Source: a virus
Length of the DNA stretch: 34,674 nt
Virus record (IMG/VR): IMGVR_UViG_3300024262_000124
Coordinates: 1 to 34,674 of that record
Strand: one strand, 5' to 3'
Below, one piece after another: positions 13,198-20,714 of the stretch (the first letter of the stretch is position 1; every line of letters starts with the position of its first letter). The notes beneath the pieces were generated by a model that saw nothing but the letters and a program-made list of their open reading frames with translations, was not told the DNA's origin and did no database searches. The position numbers and the translations under genes are program-made.

Positions 13198-13366
13198 TAA
13201 TCACACATTGAAATTTGAGGACCGTAGAGGGTTAATTAAAAGCCCTGCCATTAACTGCTTTATCTCTTATTGTTACAAACCTCTACCACCTGTATTGAAA
13301 AAGATAATGAATGTAGAACGTAAGATTTTCGATAATCTAAAGAATGAAGCTAGACCAAAGATGTAG
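13184..13366 (+). CDS. Small hypothetical protein
   Basis: A 60-residue protein (MNPLNNHTLKFEDRRGLIKS and on) that overlaps the end of the Acb2-like gene and has a CGAGGAAA ribosome site. The C-terminal third is basic and helical. No motif is recognised. Tight overlap with its neighbour suggests co-expression. Confidence 0.55.
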   Translation: MNPLNNHTLKFEDRRGLIKSPAINCFISYCYKPLPPVLKKIMNVERKIFDNLKNEARPKM

Positions 13367-13656
13367 GATTTTATGGGTTATTATTGTTGGTGTGGTGAAA
13401 AATGCAGTGACGACAAGTGTAAATGTAAATGGGATGGTTGGAATAATGTAGAAGAAAATCTCCCATCAAAAGAGGGTGAATACTTAGTAAGGGTGGCCGC
13501 CTCTGGTGATAGATATGAAACTAAAATGAAATTCTCTTTTGAACCACGAATTGAAAGAGGATATGATTATGAAACTATTTATAAGTTACACTGGTCGGAA
13601 GAAGGTACTTACGATGATATGGTAATAGCTTGGAAAGATGTGTAATGTAGGATTTT
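13361..13656. repeat. 12-bp direct repeat flanking the DUF551-like gene
   Basis: The 12-mer ATGTAGGATTTT occurs at 13361-13372 and again at 13645-13656. The first copy ends just before the start codon of the 13373-13645 gene and the second begins at the last base of its stop codon. The copies enclose exactly that gene. Confidence 0.8.
13373..13645 (+). CDS. DUF551-like protein with N-terminal cysteine cluster
   Basis: A 90-residue protein. The N-terminus YYCWCGEKCSDDKCKCKW has six cysteines and may bind zinc. From residue 21 the sequence WDGWNNVEENLPSKEGEYLV follows the DUF551 pattern 'GW..VE..LP..G..VLV', and the end (HWSEEGTYDDMVIAWKDV) fits its closing 'V..W....' strand. The function of DUF551 is unknown. 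An AGGATTTT site precedes the ATG. It is the last gene of the rightward block; two more DUF551-like genes lie at 16872-17347. Confidence 0.6.
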   Translation: MGYYCWCGEKCSDDKCKCKWDGWNNVEENLPSKEGEYLVRVAASGDRYETKMKFSFEPRIERGYDYETIYKLHWSEEGTYDDMVIAWKDV

Positions 13657-13686
13657 CTTACATCTCTATGTATACCGTGGTGTATA

Positions 13687-14202
13687 TTACTTAGGTAGTA
13701 CCAACTCTAAGGGCTTCTCGGTGTCTACATCAATCGGTATCTTGAAATTCGCACAAGCTTCGTGATATAGATGCCCGCTCATGAATGCCTTTACCATCTG
13801 ATACATCCATTCTTCTTCTGGCGGTACATTCTCTGGGTGATGATACATCTCTTGACATGTGTTGTGGTCTGGGACTGTCCAAATGTATTCTACGTCACCC
13901 CTCTTATTGAATCGCCATACTGTTTGGTCATATGCAGGGGTAGGTAGTGTTTGTCGTGCTATGAAGTAACGACGTACAACGTTCTCCATTAACCTCTCTT
14001 TCTTAACTATAACAGTAATGAAAAAATCACCTTCAAAGTTCGGCTTACCGATATGCTTCTTGATACACTCCTCTAGCTGCGGAAAATAATCTTTATCAAT
14101 TTCCTGTTGCGTATCAATTATGCTCTGCTTAGTATCGGGATTGAGTAAGCGTTTATATGCTTCCTCTCCGACGGTTGTTTTTTTCTCATTTACGACTGTC
14201 AT
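13687..14202 (-). CDS. Conserved phage protein downstream of the portal
   Basis: A 171-residue protein, the last gene of the leftward replication-packaging block. The core GDFFITVIVKKERLMENVVR, RRYFIARQTLPTPAYDQTVW, FNKRGDVEYIWTVPD and a late EEEWMYQMVKAFMSGHLY follow a pattern I associate with a widespread but unnamed phage family encoded near portal genes. No membrane span or catalytic motif is evident. It may be a virion or packaging accessory; that is inference from position. It is separated from upstream genes by a strong hairpin. Confidence 0.6.
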   Translation of the reverse strand: MTVVNEKKTTVGEEAYKRLLNPDTKQSIIDTQQEIDKDYFPQLEECIKKHIGKPNFEGDFFITVIVKKERLMENVVRRYFIARQTLPTPAYDQTVWRFNKRGDVEYIWTVPDHNTCQEMYHHPENVPPEEEWMYQMVKAFMSGHLYHEACANFKIPIDVDTEKPLELVLPK

Positions 14203-14237
14203 GGTTCTCCAAGGTTTGTGTCATCATAATAATAGAA

Positions 14238-14255
14238 GGGGCGCGAAAGCGCCCC
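14238..14255 (-). terminator. Hairpin after the 14263-14466 gene
   Basis: A perfect 7-bp stem GGGGCGC/GCGCCCC with a 4-base loop, followed on the minus strand by TTCTATTATTAT. The stem and partial U-rich tail suit a rho-independent terminator (perhaps partial) after the portal cluster. Confidence 0.7.
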
Positions 14256-14262
14256 ATACTAA

Positions 14263-14466
14263 TTAGCTCCGGTCTATCCAATTAAGACGTATATCTTCCC
14301 CGTATGCATTCGAAGCGTATGCCTGCCTGCCTACTGGGTCGTTCTTAACTTCTTCTTTGGCACCTTTAGGCTCCTCTACCTCTGAAAGCTCATCATCCCC
14401 GAAAGGACTGTTTCTCTGTGAAGGATATGAAGCTGCGCGGTGATAAGGGTTGTCGTCTCTATACAT
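14263..14466 (-). CDS. Small acidic hypothetical protein
   Basis: A 67-residue hydrophilic protein (MYRDDNPYHRAASYPSQRNS and on) with an acidic middle (DDELSEVEEPKGAKEEVKND). No motif. It lies between the 14476-14697 gene and the terminator hairpin, so it is co-transcribed with the portal gene. Likely a small packaging-region protein of unknown role. Confidence 0.55.
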   Translation of the reverse strand: MYRDDNPYHRAASYPSQRNSPFGDDELSEVEEPKGAKEEVKNDPVGRQAYASNAYGEDIRLNWIDRS

Positions 14467-14475
14467 GATAATCCT

Positions 14476-14697
14476 CTAGCTAGGGTTTGCAGGGCTTCGC
14501 TTTTGCTTAGCAACAATCCTGTGATTCTCTTTAGAATAGTCGTCAATTCCTTCGATTGAATCTCTGTAACCACCCGGGCAGCCTTCCGCACCTTTAGGGT
14601 AAGCAACGTGCTTAACTTCCTGAGGCATGTTAGCAAAATCATTCTTTTGGCTAGAAATCATTCCGCTTTTCTTTTCCATCTTATCGTAATACTTCAT
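14476..14697 (-). CDS. Small hypothetical protein after portal
   Basis: About 73 residues from MKYYDKMEKKSGMISSQKND; the AAGGAATTTAAAG site supports this start over an upstream alternative at 14736. The segment HVAYPKGAEGCPGGYRDSIE followed by GIDDYSKENHRIV resembles a pattern 'YP.....Y.DS..GID......' seen in short phage proteins near portal genes. The role is unknown. Confidence 0.55.
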   Translation of the reverse strand: MKYYDKMEKKSGMISSQKNDFANMPQEVKHVAYPKGAEGCPGGYRDSIEGIDDYSKENHRIVAKQKRSPANPS

Positions 14698-14752
14698 CTT
14701 TAAATTCCTTTGTGAAAACTGCCTATTTCTAGACAAGGTTAATTTCCTCTAA

Positions 14753-16852
14753 TCACACCGGCAACGACTCTGCTACTGAGGGTGCTTGTTCCGGGGTGTC
14801 GCCTGCCAATTGACCGGCTTCTTTTACTATAGATTGTTCTTCATTAGTTTTCATCGCCTTTTCTTTCAGGATTTCAACTAGATTAACTAGACGTTCTAGA
14901 TGTTCTATATCCATACCTTCAAGCTCTTTCATCGCCTTGACCATATGTAAATTTCCTAACTGCTGGTCTTTCTTAGCTTCCGCCACCCGTTCGATTGCTA
15001 AAGCTCTGTTTTCTTGCACGCGACTTATACGCTCGATTCCTAGACCTTGGTCGGCTAGGGCTTTCGCATCGTATCCCTCTGCCTGCTTCTGCAATAGCAT
15101 CATTTGAACTTGCTGTTGCATCATCTCCATTTGCTGTTTTTGTTCTTCGGCTGCTTGGATATTCTTAACGAGCTTATCTTTATCCTGAAGTGTAGAAGCT
15201 TCTACGAGGTCCGCACCGCTCACAGGTACGCCTGTCTCTCTTAGCTGTAGTAGCTGCGCAAAATGTAGCTGTCTTTGCGTAGTAGTGTTTAGCCCTTCCT
15301 CAATCTCTACGTCATATGTACCGAAAGCTTTATCGTAGAATTGCGGGGTAGGGTCTTCGTTTGTGATACGCTTAATCTTACCTGGGGAGAAATGCTTTTG
15401 CACTAGCTCCAACCAAATGCTACCGAGCTGCTTAACAGAGCTATCGAGTTGGTCAAATAAGATTTGAAGCGTTGTTAGTCCTGCTCCCTGCCTTAGCTGC
15501 GCTAGTACTCCGGCTTTGTCATCATCTGCTGAACCTAATAGCTCCTCATTGACTCCGCTAATCTGACTTATCTCCTCACCTAACATCTGACTGAGCTGAA
15601 TCATAGATTGAGGGATGTCCGGCGCCTGAATCTTCTCAACATCTGACATGTCTGCGGTTTTCTTAATTGCTATGCCCTTACCCTGACCCTGCAAGTAGAT
15701 GTCTTTAGGGTTAACTAATGAATCTACCTTGTATTTGAATCCTGAACCTATTTGACTTTCAAGAATGTCAAGCTCAATAATTTTACGACGATTATATAAA
15801 AATTGAGAATCACGAAGATTTCGCACCACCCCTTGGATACGCCAAGGAAAGTAAGGTATTTCAGGCTCGTAGTAGCCAAGAAAAGGTATAAAAGGGTATC
15901 TGTCAATATCCAGAGGATTAGGGCCGTCATACATTACCTTCCCTTCAACTACTATCGCTAGTCGAGTAGTCGGTACGATTGTTGTTTGCTTCCTGATTTG
16001 GGGGAATTTCTTTAAGAACTGCTTTAACTTTTCGCCATCTTCCCCGTCATCGCTTCCCCACTCTCTAGTTTCACCTGATTCAAGGTCAACGAGTATGGTT
16101 TGTTCTCTAACGTCCTTGTACCAGTATTCATCGTAGCTAAGGAGGTTGAACATCGCATAGTTGTATGACTCCGCCATGAACTGAAACTTACCATCGCGAT
16201 TACCTCGGCTACTCATATGGTCAATTTCGTCATCTCTACCGGGTAGCATTGATTTAAGAACTGCTTTACTTAACCACTGTCTGCGCCAAATGAAATTGCA
16301 ATCGGATAAATCGGCCTTCTTAAAATATGGGTCAATCAGGAATCCGTTGTATGCTACGTGGTCACATCCAATATCACCGCTGACTGGGTCTTTTGAATAG
16401 TCCATATAGAGATTTATCAAGCTTAGGCCTGTAGTTACTGAACCGGCTTCAAATGCTCTGCTAATACAATCCTGAGTGTTAGCCTTGTTCATCGACCAAA
16501 ACATAACCTTGGTGTATAGGCTAGCTGTCTGTTCGTCTGAGTTCTCAACTGGTATAGCAATGATAGACTTGCGGTGTTTGCGCTGATGACCCGTAATCAT
16601 ATTGACAACGCGCCGGATTCTATTGAAATAGTATTGCTTCTTCCTGAACGCGGGTAGGTTTCCGTAGACGTCGTTCCATAGCGTCTGATCACCGGCTTTA
16701 AACCGTGTGTCGATGTCAGCCTCCGACCAGAAACTTTGATTTAGCGTGATAGCCTCGCTGTACGTTGTATCCATTCGCTGTAAAATATGCCTACATTCTT
16801 CACCACCGTCCGCGTAGTAAGAATCGTTCACATTATTTCTTGTTAACGTCAT
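14753..16852 (-). CDS. Portal protein (P22 gp1-like)
   Basis: A 699-residue portal. The N-terminal half has QSFWSEADIDTRFKAGDQTL, FRKKQYYFNRIRRVVNMITG and HQRKHRKSIIAIPVENSDEQ, the signature-like region of P22-type portals: an 'F..NRI...V..I.G...+......P.....' block. The middle has DRYPFIPFLGYYEPEIPYFP and RGIVR-like RNLRDSQFLYNRRK, and a SGVNEELLGS motif follows. The C-terminal part is Gln-rich helical, as in the portal barrel. It forms the dodecameric ring at one capsid vertex, through which terminase packages DNA. It starts after a GGTATGAGGC ribosome region and follows the DUF551-like pair and large terminase. Confidence 0.9.
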   Translation of the reverse strand: MTLTRNNVNDSYYADGGEECRHILQRMDTTYSEAITLNQSFWSEADIDTRFKAGDQTLWNDVYGNLPAFRKKQYYFNRIRRVVNMITGHQRKHRKSIIAIPVENSDEQTASLYTKVMFWSMNKANTQDCISRAFEAGSVTTGLSLINLYMDYSKDPVSGDIGCDHVAYNGFLIDPYFKKADLSDCNFIWRRQWLSKAVLKSMLPGRDDEIDHMSSRGNRDGKFQFMAESYNYAMFNLLSYDEYWYKDVREQTILVDLESGETREWGSDDGEDGEKLKQFLKKFPQIRKQTTIVPTTRLAIVVEGKVMYDGPNPLDIDRYPFIPFLGYYEPEIPYFPWRIQGVVRNLRDSQFLYNRRKIIELDILESQIGSGFKYKVDSLVNPKDIYLQGQGKGIAIKKTADMSDVEKIQAPDIPQSMIQLSQMLGEEISQISGVNEELLGSADDDKAGVLAQLRQGAGLTTLQILFDQLDSSVKQLGSIWLELVQKHFSPGKIKRITNEDPTPQFYDKAFGTYDVEIEEGLNTTTQRQLHFAQLLQLRETGVPVSGADLVEASTLQDKDKLVKNIQAAEEQKQQMEMMQQQVQMMLLQKQAEGYDAKALADQGLGIERISRVQENRALAIERVAEAKKDQQLGNLHMVKAMKELEGMDIEHLERLVNLVEILKEKAMKTNEEQSIVKEAGQLAGDTPEQAPSVAESLPV

Positions 16853-16871
16853 GCCTCATACCTTGTTTTAA

Positions 16872-17138
16872 TTATTCGCCCGGTGAAAACCATTTGTACC
16901 AACTTATTTTATCGGGAATAAAGGGAACTTCTACAAATAAGGCTTTCTCTGGTTCTGGTTCTGGGTACTCGTTAAAATCCGTCCAAGCTACCACTTTATC
17001 AAAGAAACAGTCTAATCCCCATCCCTTGTGCTTGTCGAACCTTCCACAGCAGTGATGAAGTTCACCTGATTCCATAAATGCAACTAATACCTCTATCTCA
17101 TCACCGGGTAATTCATCCTCTACAGTTTTCCATGTCAT
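16872..17138 (-). CDS. DUF551-like small protein
   Basis: About 88 residues from the ATG at 17138 (MTWKTVEDELPGDEIEVLVA), which overlaps the upstream stop as ATGA. The segment 'W..VEDELP.....VLV.....G' is the DUF551 pattern and the DKVVAWTDFNEYPEPEPEKA part its 'V..W....P.P' end. The family has no known function but is frequent in phages. It sits between the large terminase and the portal. Confidence 0.6.
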   Translation of the reverse strand: MTWKTVEDELPGDEIEVLVAFMESGELHHCCGRFDKHKGWGLDCFFDKVVAWTDFNEYPEPEPEKALFVEVPFIPDKISWYKWFSPGE

Positions 17139-17347
17139 ACCGATACTTCTCTGAACTTCTTCCACGCTACAACCTCATCAATTTTTTTAATTCTTAAACC
17201 CTCGTAGGTTCTACCGCTTGTCCTCCAACCATTAACTGATTTACCATTCTTTCCGACAAGGACACACAGGTCATACTCTGTTGGTAGCCTATCCTCTACC
17301 TTAAAAAACTCATCTCTACTTGGTCTGACTTTCCTCAAATTTTCCAC
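17135..17347 (-). CDS. DUF551-like small protein (shorter relative)
   Basis: A 70-residue frame with a GTG start at 17347; a TTG at 17338 has a GGTGG site in front and is an alternative. The core FFKVEDRLPTEYDLCVLVGK and the end DEVVAWKKFREVSV follow the same DUF551-like plan as its neighbour, so the two may be tandem duplicates that diverged. The function is unknown. Confidence 0.5.
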   Translation of the reverse strand: MENLRKVRPSRDEFFKVEDRLPTEYDLCVLVGKNGKSVNGWRTSGRTYEGLRIKKIDEVVAWKKFREVSV

Positions 17348-17373
17348 CTATATATAACACAAATTTATAGTAA

Positions 17374-18687
17374 TTAAAAATAACATCCTGCGATAGTTTC
17401 TTGTGGCTGCTGAAATACACGCGGTAGCTCGTTGCCGTACCCCATTGCTTCGTTATAAATACGGTCTAGGTCCTGCGGTTTTGTGTTAGAGCCTAGAGAC
17501 TGCCCAAAGTGTGTATATAGGGCATAACGCTGTGCATCCATCGAGTGGTCATTCTCTTTAGTGGGCTTATCTACCCCTTTCAACGACGCTTTCGTATCCC
17601 AAACATAGGTGCCGAACTCTCGTATAGTATTCTTACATCCTGCACAAATCTTGTATGTGCCGTTCGCTAATAGCTGTGACTGGAAGCGAATGCCGTTTAT
17701 TACATCGTTATCAGCATCTAGGACATCATCTATTCCCTGCCTTGACAGCTCTGCGCGAAATGAAGCCGCTGAAGGGTCAAGGTAGATAGCTTGTACATTG
17801 TACCCTTGTATAAACTCTTTCAAGTCCTCTGCGTATTCTGTATCTGTCTTTTGTCGATTAGTTACCCTTGAGCTGTAGTAATATTCTTTCTCTAGCCAAA
17901 TGTTAGGGTAGCTGTTCGGGTTGTATCCTATCATGCAGAATACAGAGGGGTTTGTAGTTCCGTAATCTATTCCGATTATGTAGTACTCTGCGCGCTTGCT
18001 TGGCAAAGGTATGACGTGTACATCTTCATCGAAGAACTCGTATACCGTACCATCCGCAAGAACCCATTGACCTTCGATGTACCGCTTGTACCAGAGTCCT
18101 GAATACTCTGACTTCAGGGCATCTATATAAGTCTTATCTAAGGAGGGGTTGTCCTCAATTCTGAAGTGCCAACGTGTGAGGTCTATTGCGGGATTGTCTA
18201 GGAAATCGGTCTTTAGCCAATGAAACGGGGAATCGGGGTTTGTAGTACCAAATAGCTTTGCACCTGTAACCGATAGACGTGATTGAAGCATCTTTATGAA
18301 TCCGTAGGGGATAAGTGACATCTCATCAACGTAGGCTATTGCTAGGGTTGACCCTTGTATCTTTCGTTGCGCTCGCTCATCGTTAGCCCCTACAAAATAG
18401 ATTAAGCGGTCGAACATGACCATTTGAGTGGTTTTAGGTGTAGGGCATGGAAAGCCAAGGAGATGGCACATTTCGACTAGTATATTACGTTGTATTGACT
18501 CCCTTGTGGGGCCTACAATCATTGCGTGACCGGCTGGCCCACTTCGCAACTCTTTAATAAAACGCAGAATAGAAATAAAAGATTTGCCGCTACGAACTGA
18601 GCCTTCCCAGATGTTAAGACGCTTTGTGCTACCAGCGTAAGATACAAGCTGCTTTTCAGATAAAGGCATATGATTGTATTCGACCAT
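17374..18687 (-). CDS. Terminase large subunit (PBSX / Terminase_3 type)
   Basis: A 437-residue DNA-packaging motor and nuclease. Walker A is GSVRSGKS (residues about 29-36), Walker B LAIAYVDE (about 115-122), and the coupling region LFGTTNPDSP follows. The C-terminal RNase H-like nuclease has its acidic residues in IIGIDYGTTNPSVF, AIYLDPSA and NDHSMDAQRYALY. The length fits the PBSX-type family. It cuts concatemeric DNA, docks on the portal and pumps the genome. It starts directly at the end of the small subunit gene. Confidence 0.95.
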   Translation of the reverse strand: MVEYNHMPLSEKQLVSYAGSTKRLNIWEGSVRSGKSFISILRFIKELRSGPAGHAMIVGPTRESIQRNILVEMCHLLGFPCPTPKTTQMVMFDRLIYFVGANDERAQRKIQGSTLAIAYVDEMSLIPYGFIKMLQSRLSVTGAKLFGTTNPDSPFHWLKTDFLDNPAIDLTRWHFRIEDNPSLDKTYIDALKSEYSGLWYKRYIEGQWVLADGTVYEFFDEDVHVIPLPSKRAEYYIIGIDYGTTNPSVFCMIGYNPNSYPNIWLEKEYYYSSRVTNRQKTDTEYAEDLKEFIQGYNVQAIYLDPSAASFRAELSRQGIDDVLDADNDVINGIRFQSQLLANGTYKICAGCKNTIREFGTYVWDTKASLKGVDKPTKENDHSMDAQRYALYTHFGQSLGSNTKPQDLDRIYNEAMGYGNELPRVFQQPQETIAGCYF

Positions 18688-19185
18688 CTATTTACCTTTG
18701 AGTTCTTCAATTTCTTCCCTCAATCTTAAATTATCTAGTGCTAGCTCTGTTGACCTATGAAACATGTCAATCTTCGCGCCTGCCTCTTCATGCTTGGCTG
18801 CTCCCATCTCATATTTGTATTTCTCTTTCTTCAACTCACGAGCAAGTTGCTTATCTTTCTTGTCCTCGTCAAATTCATCAACGTCCTTGAGATACATAGG
18901 AATGAACTTGCCAATTACCCAATTATTGCCCCCTCCGTCCATCGAAGATTTGACCATTTTCTGGCCTAAAATAGCTTGCGCACCTTTAAGGATCGGACGA
19001 AATTTAGCGTGTCTTGACGCTATTGTCTTGAGCCAACCAGGTGATTGACCCTTTTCGCCTACCTCAAATTCTGAGACATGCCATACGTCTGGCTTCTTAC
19101 AAAAGTCGTGAAGTTCCTTACCTAGCTTATCCAATTTTGGAGGTGTCCACTCTGTAGGCCTTCCGACCTTCTTCTTTTCACTCAT
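18688..19185 (-). CDS. Terminase small subunit candidate
   Basis: A 165-residue protein immediately before the large terminase, as expected. It begins MSEKKKVGRPTEWTPPKLDK, a 'GRPTEWTP' start common in phage small terminases, continues with a helix-turn-helix-like region (WHVSEFEVGEKGQSPGWLKT and SRHAKFRPILKGAQAILGQK), and ends in a charged coiled coil (KKDKQLARELKKEKYKYEMG to EEIEELKGK) suitable for oligomerisation. It would recognise packaging-site DNA. Its stop lies next to the large subunit start. Confidence 0.75.
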   Translation of the reverse strand: MSEKKKVGRPTEWTPPKLDKLGKELHDFCKKPDVWHVSEFEVGEKGQSPGWLKTIASRHAKFRPILKGAQAILGQKMVKSSMDGGGNNWVIGKFIPMYLKDVDEFDEDKKDKQLARELKKEKYKYEMGAAKHEEAGAKIDMFHRSTELALDNLRLREEIEELKGK

Positions 19186-19513
19186 GACTTTTTAGTCTCC
19201 TCAATTCAAACACGCCTACATAGCCGGGAAACTCATCCATGAATTTACGCGCATAGTACGGGAAAAAATTGTGATTTATACGGCCTGACTTTTCAGTACC
19301 ACTCCAACGAATTTGATGCACAATAAAATGCGCTCCTATCCTTCGGAATCCTTTATCCCAGGCTTGCTTAGTCTTCTCTTTGAATGATTCCCATATAGCA
19401 GGATGTTCCTCATCATACTCTCTGAAATCCTTCCACCGCTTTGTCTCGGTTTCTGAACCGGGAACAGGGGGTGGAAAGAAATAGCCTACACCATCTTCGT
19501 CCCACCAACCCAT
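19178..19513 (-). CDS. Conserved phage protein upstream of terminase
   Basis: A 111-residue protein. The segment EEHPAIWESFKEKTKQAWDK, then FRRIGAHFIVHQIRWSGTEK, INHNFFPYYARKFMDEFPGY and VFELRRLKSHE follows a recognisable pattern 'EHP.....F........G....S...I...RW......+.N.....YYAR.FM...P.....F..R.L' found in many phages. No function is known. Its last bases overlap the small terminase start. Confidence 0.6.
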   Translation of the reverse strand: MGWWDEDGVGYFFPPPVPGSETETKRWKDFREYDEEHPAIWESFKEKTKQAWDKGFRRIGAHFIVHQIRWSGTEKSGRINHNFFPYYARKFMDEFPGYVGVFELRRLKSHE

Positions 19514-19644
19514 TACTCACCCGCTCTGTTATATGATTCAGCTTGCCCATCATATTCAAGGGCGTAATTTAGCTTGAGATGACTAGCGCATCCTGTAAGT
19601 GCAAACATAACGCACAGTAATGTTACCATTTTGGTAGCTTTCAT
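19513..19644 (-). CDS. Small lipoprotein
   Basis: A 43-residue protein. MKATKMVTLLCVMFALTGCA is a signal with lipobox LTGC, leaving a short mature peptide (about 26 residues, SHLKLNYALEYDGQAESYNR). An AGAGGTG ribosome site is present, and the stop overlaps the next gene as TAATG. The size and type fit an o-spanin-like or small envelope lipoprotein, but no partner is evident. Confidence 0.65.
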   Translation of the reverse strand: MKATKMVTLLCVMFALTGCASHLKLNYALEYDGQAESYNRAGE

Positions 19645-19654
19645 GATTCACCTC

Positions 19655-19795
19655 TTATTTTTTTAGACTCTTTATTAGCTTCTTGTCTTCCTTAGCTTCC
19701 TTATTGAACATCTTCACATCTTCTTTAAGGTGCTTCTTGACTGTCTTTAGCTTCGTATTGGCCTTCTTTGGGCTTCCCATCGTCTTTTTTTTCAT
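19655..19795 (-). CDS. Small lysine-rich protein overlapping the preceding gene
   Basis: 46 residues from MKKKTMGSPKKANTKLKTVK; the ATG at 19780 is an alternative. It is very Lys-rich with a KKHLKEDVKMFNKEAKEDKK core that resembles short Lys-rich phage proteins ('KHLKEDIK.F..EA.EDK.L...L'). An AAGGCTAAAG site precedes it. Its first 71 bases lie inside the 3' end of the 19725-20135 gene in another phase. The two frames share DNA; both look real. Confidence 0.5.
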   Translation of the reverse strand: MKKKTMGSPKKANTKLKTVKKHLKEDVKMFNKEAKEDKKLIKSLKK

Positions 19796-20135
19796 CTTTA
19801 GCCTTCTTCGGTTCAATATATTTCTTGTTATACTCTTCACCCATTGTATGCAGTGTGAACCCTAGAAAGTTCTCGAAGTCTCCTCCCTCTGGTACAAAAT
19901 TAGCCGCGAATACTTCGATGGTTTTGAATAGATAGCCGATAAGCTCCGCATAGAGTAGGTTTGCACCGCGTTGGTACGCTTTACGTAAGTTTTCCTCGAC
20001 TACGGACGGTAGCATTTCCATAGGAACTTCATTCTCTTTTGCTTTATCGGCTTGCTCTTTTACATTGTCAGCTAGTGTCTTTCTCTGTTCAACTGGTGTG
20101 TTTACATCTTCAACTGGTGTGTTTTCTTCTGTCAT
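19725..20135 (-). CDS. Hypothetical helical protein
   Basis: A 136-residue protein (MTEENTPVEDVNTPVEQRKT and on). The N-terminal part carries two near-identical VED/NTPVE segments, the middle a compact helical region (ENLRKAYQRGANLLYAELIG), and the C-terminal part a Lys/Glu-rich tail. A TAGAGGGAAC site precedes the ATG. Its role is unknown; it is encoded in the cluster upstream of the terminase genes. Confidence 0.6.
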   Translation of the reverse strand: MTEENTPVEDVNTPVEQRKTLADNVKEQADKAKENEVPMEMLPSVVEENLRKAYQRGANLLYAELIGYLFKTIEVFAANFVPEGGDFENFLGFTLHTMGEEYNKKYIEPKKAKDEKKDDGKPKEGQYEAKDSQEAP

Positions 20136-20144
20136 TTGTTCCCT

Positions 20145-20321
20145 CTAGGTTATGATTTCTCGTAAAATTGTGATAAATAATAGAACTAAACTAAATGCGA
20201 TGAAAATTATGATGGGCATGAATAATATCAGCATGAGAATTGCCCACGAAATTACGATGGTGCTGGTCAGCTTTAGGACTAGTAAAAGAAAAAATAGAAC
20301 CGTAAAAAATCCTAGTGACAT
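20145..20321 (-). CDS. Two-span small membrane protein
   Basis: About 58 residues from MSLGFFTVLFFLLLVLKLTS; GGAG stands 8 bases upstream of this ATG. It has two hydrophobic segments (GFFTVLFFLLLVLKL and a longer AILMLILFMPIIIFIAFSLV stretch) and a short basic end. The FFTVLFFLLLVLKLTS.I..SW..L pattern resembles small phage membrane proteins sometimes labelled Fragile-X-F. A holin function is possible by size and topology, but no endolysin is near, so I leave it as a membrane protein. Confidence 0.6.
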   Translation of the reverse strand: MSLGFFTVLFFLLLVLKLTSTIVISWAILMLILFMPIIIFIAFSLVLLFITILREIIT

Positions 20322-20405
20322 TGTTTGTACTCCTTTATTTCCTCTTTTAAACACCACCCCCCTTCTTCAGGTGGATAGTAATCCCCATATGGTGATGGGC
20401 TAATC

Positions 20406-20714
20406 TTACTTGGTCTTTCTAGGTACTGACTTGTTTTGCTTGAGCTGCGGGTACTTTTTAAGAACTGCTCGTTTAATTCCTGCTGGATTAGGGGCGTTGT
20501 GTGCGAGCTTAAGAGCTGACTTAGCACGTTTAAGTGTGTTAATTGGATAACTCCCCGCCGGCGCCTTTCCTGCCTTTCCTGCCATATTCTTTGCAGATAC
20601 CTTAGAATAACGACCAATATTACTACCTCCAGCCTTCTTTCTGTCTCGTGCCACCTTGCTCGATAGAGATTTTTTGCCTTTCGATATTGAAATCAATCGT
20701 TTTGCTTTTGCCAT
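20406..20714 (-). CDS. Basic DUF6582-like protein
   Basis: About 102 residues from MAKAKRLISISKGKKSLSSK with a GGGGAGC site. It is highly basic. The C-terminal SYPINTLKRAKSALKLAHNA and AGIKRAVLKKYPQLKQ follow the 'YPI.D..HA..AL.+......I++AV.++YP' pattern of DUF6582-type phage domains. The function is unknown; such proteins occur near structural and packaging genes. Its start lies inside the end of the upstream gene. Confidence 0.55.
   Translation of the reverse strand: MAKAKRLISISKGKKSLSSKVARDRKKAGGSNIGRYSKVSAKNMAGKAGKAPAGSYPINTLKRAKSALKLAHNAPNPAGIKRAVLKKYPQLKQNKSVPRKTK

Noticed and set aside
14823-14835. TTTACTATAGATT copy on the plus strand inside the portal gene
   Set aside because: Same word as the late promoter motif but without the TATAG part at the right spacing, and antisense inside a coding region; probably chance.
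18757-19048. Two open plus-strand frames opposite the terminase small subunit
   Set aside because: Composition is that of a shadow frame; no start signal, while the opposite strand has clear operon structure.
20145-20321. Definite holin call
   Set aside because: Size and two membrane spans would suit it, but no endolysin is nearby and the pattern fits another small membrane protein type, so only the membrane nature is claimed.
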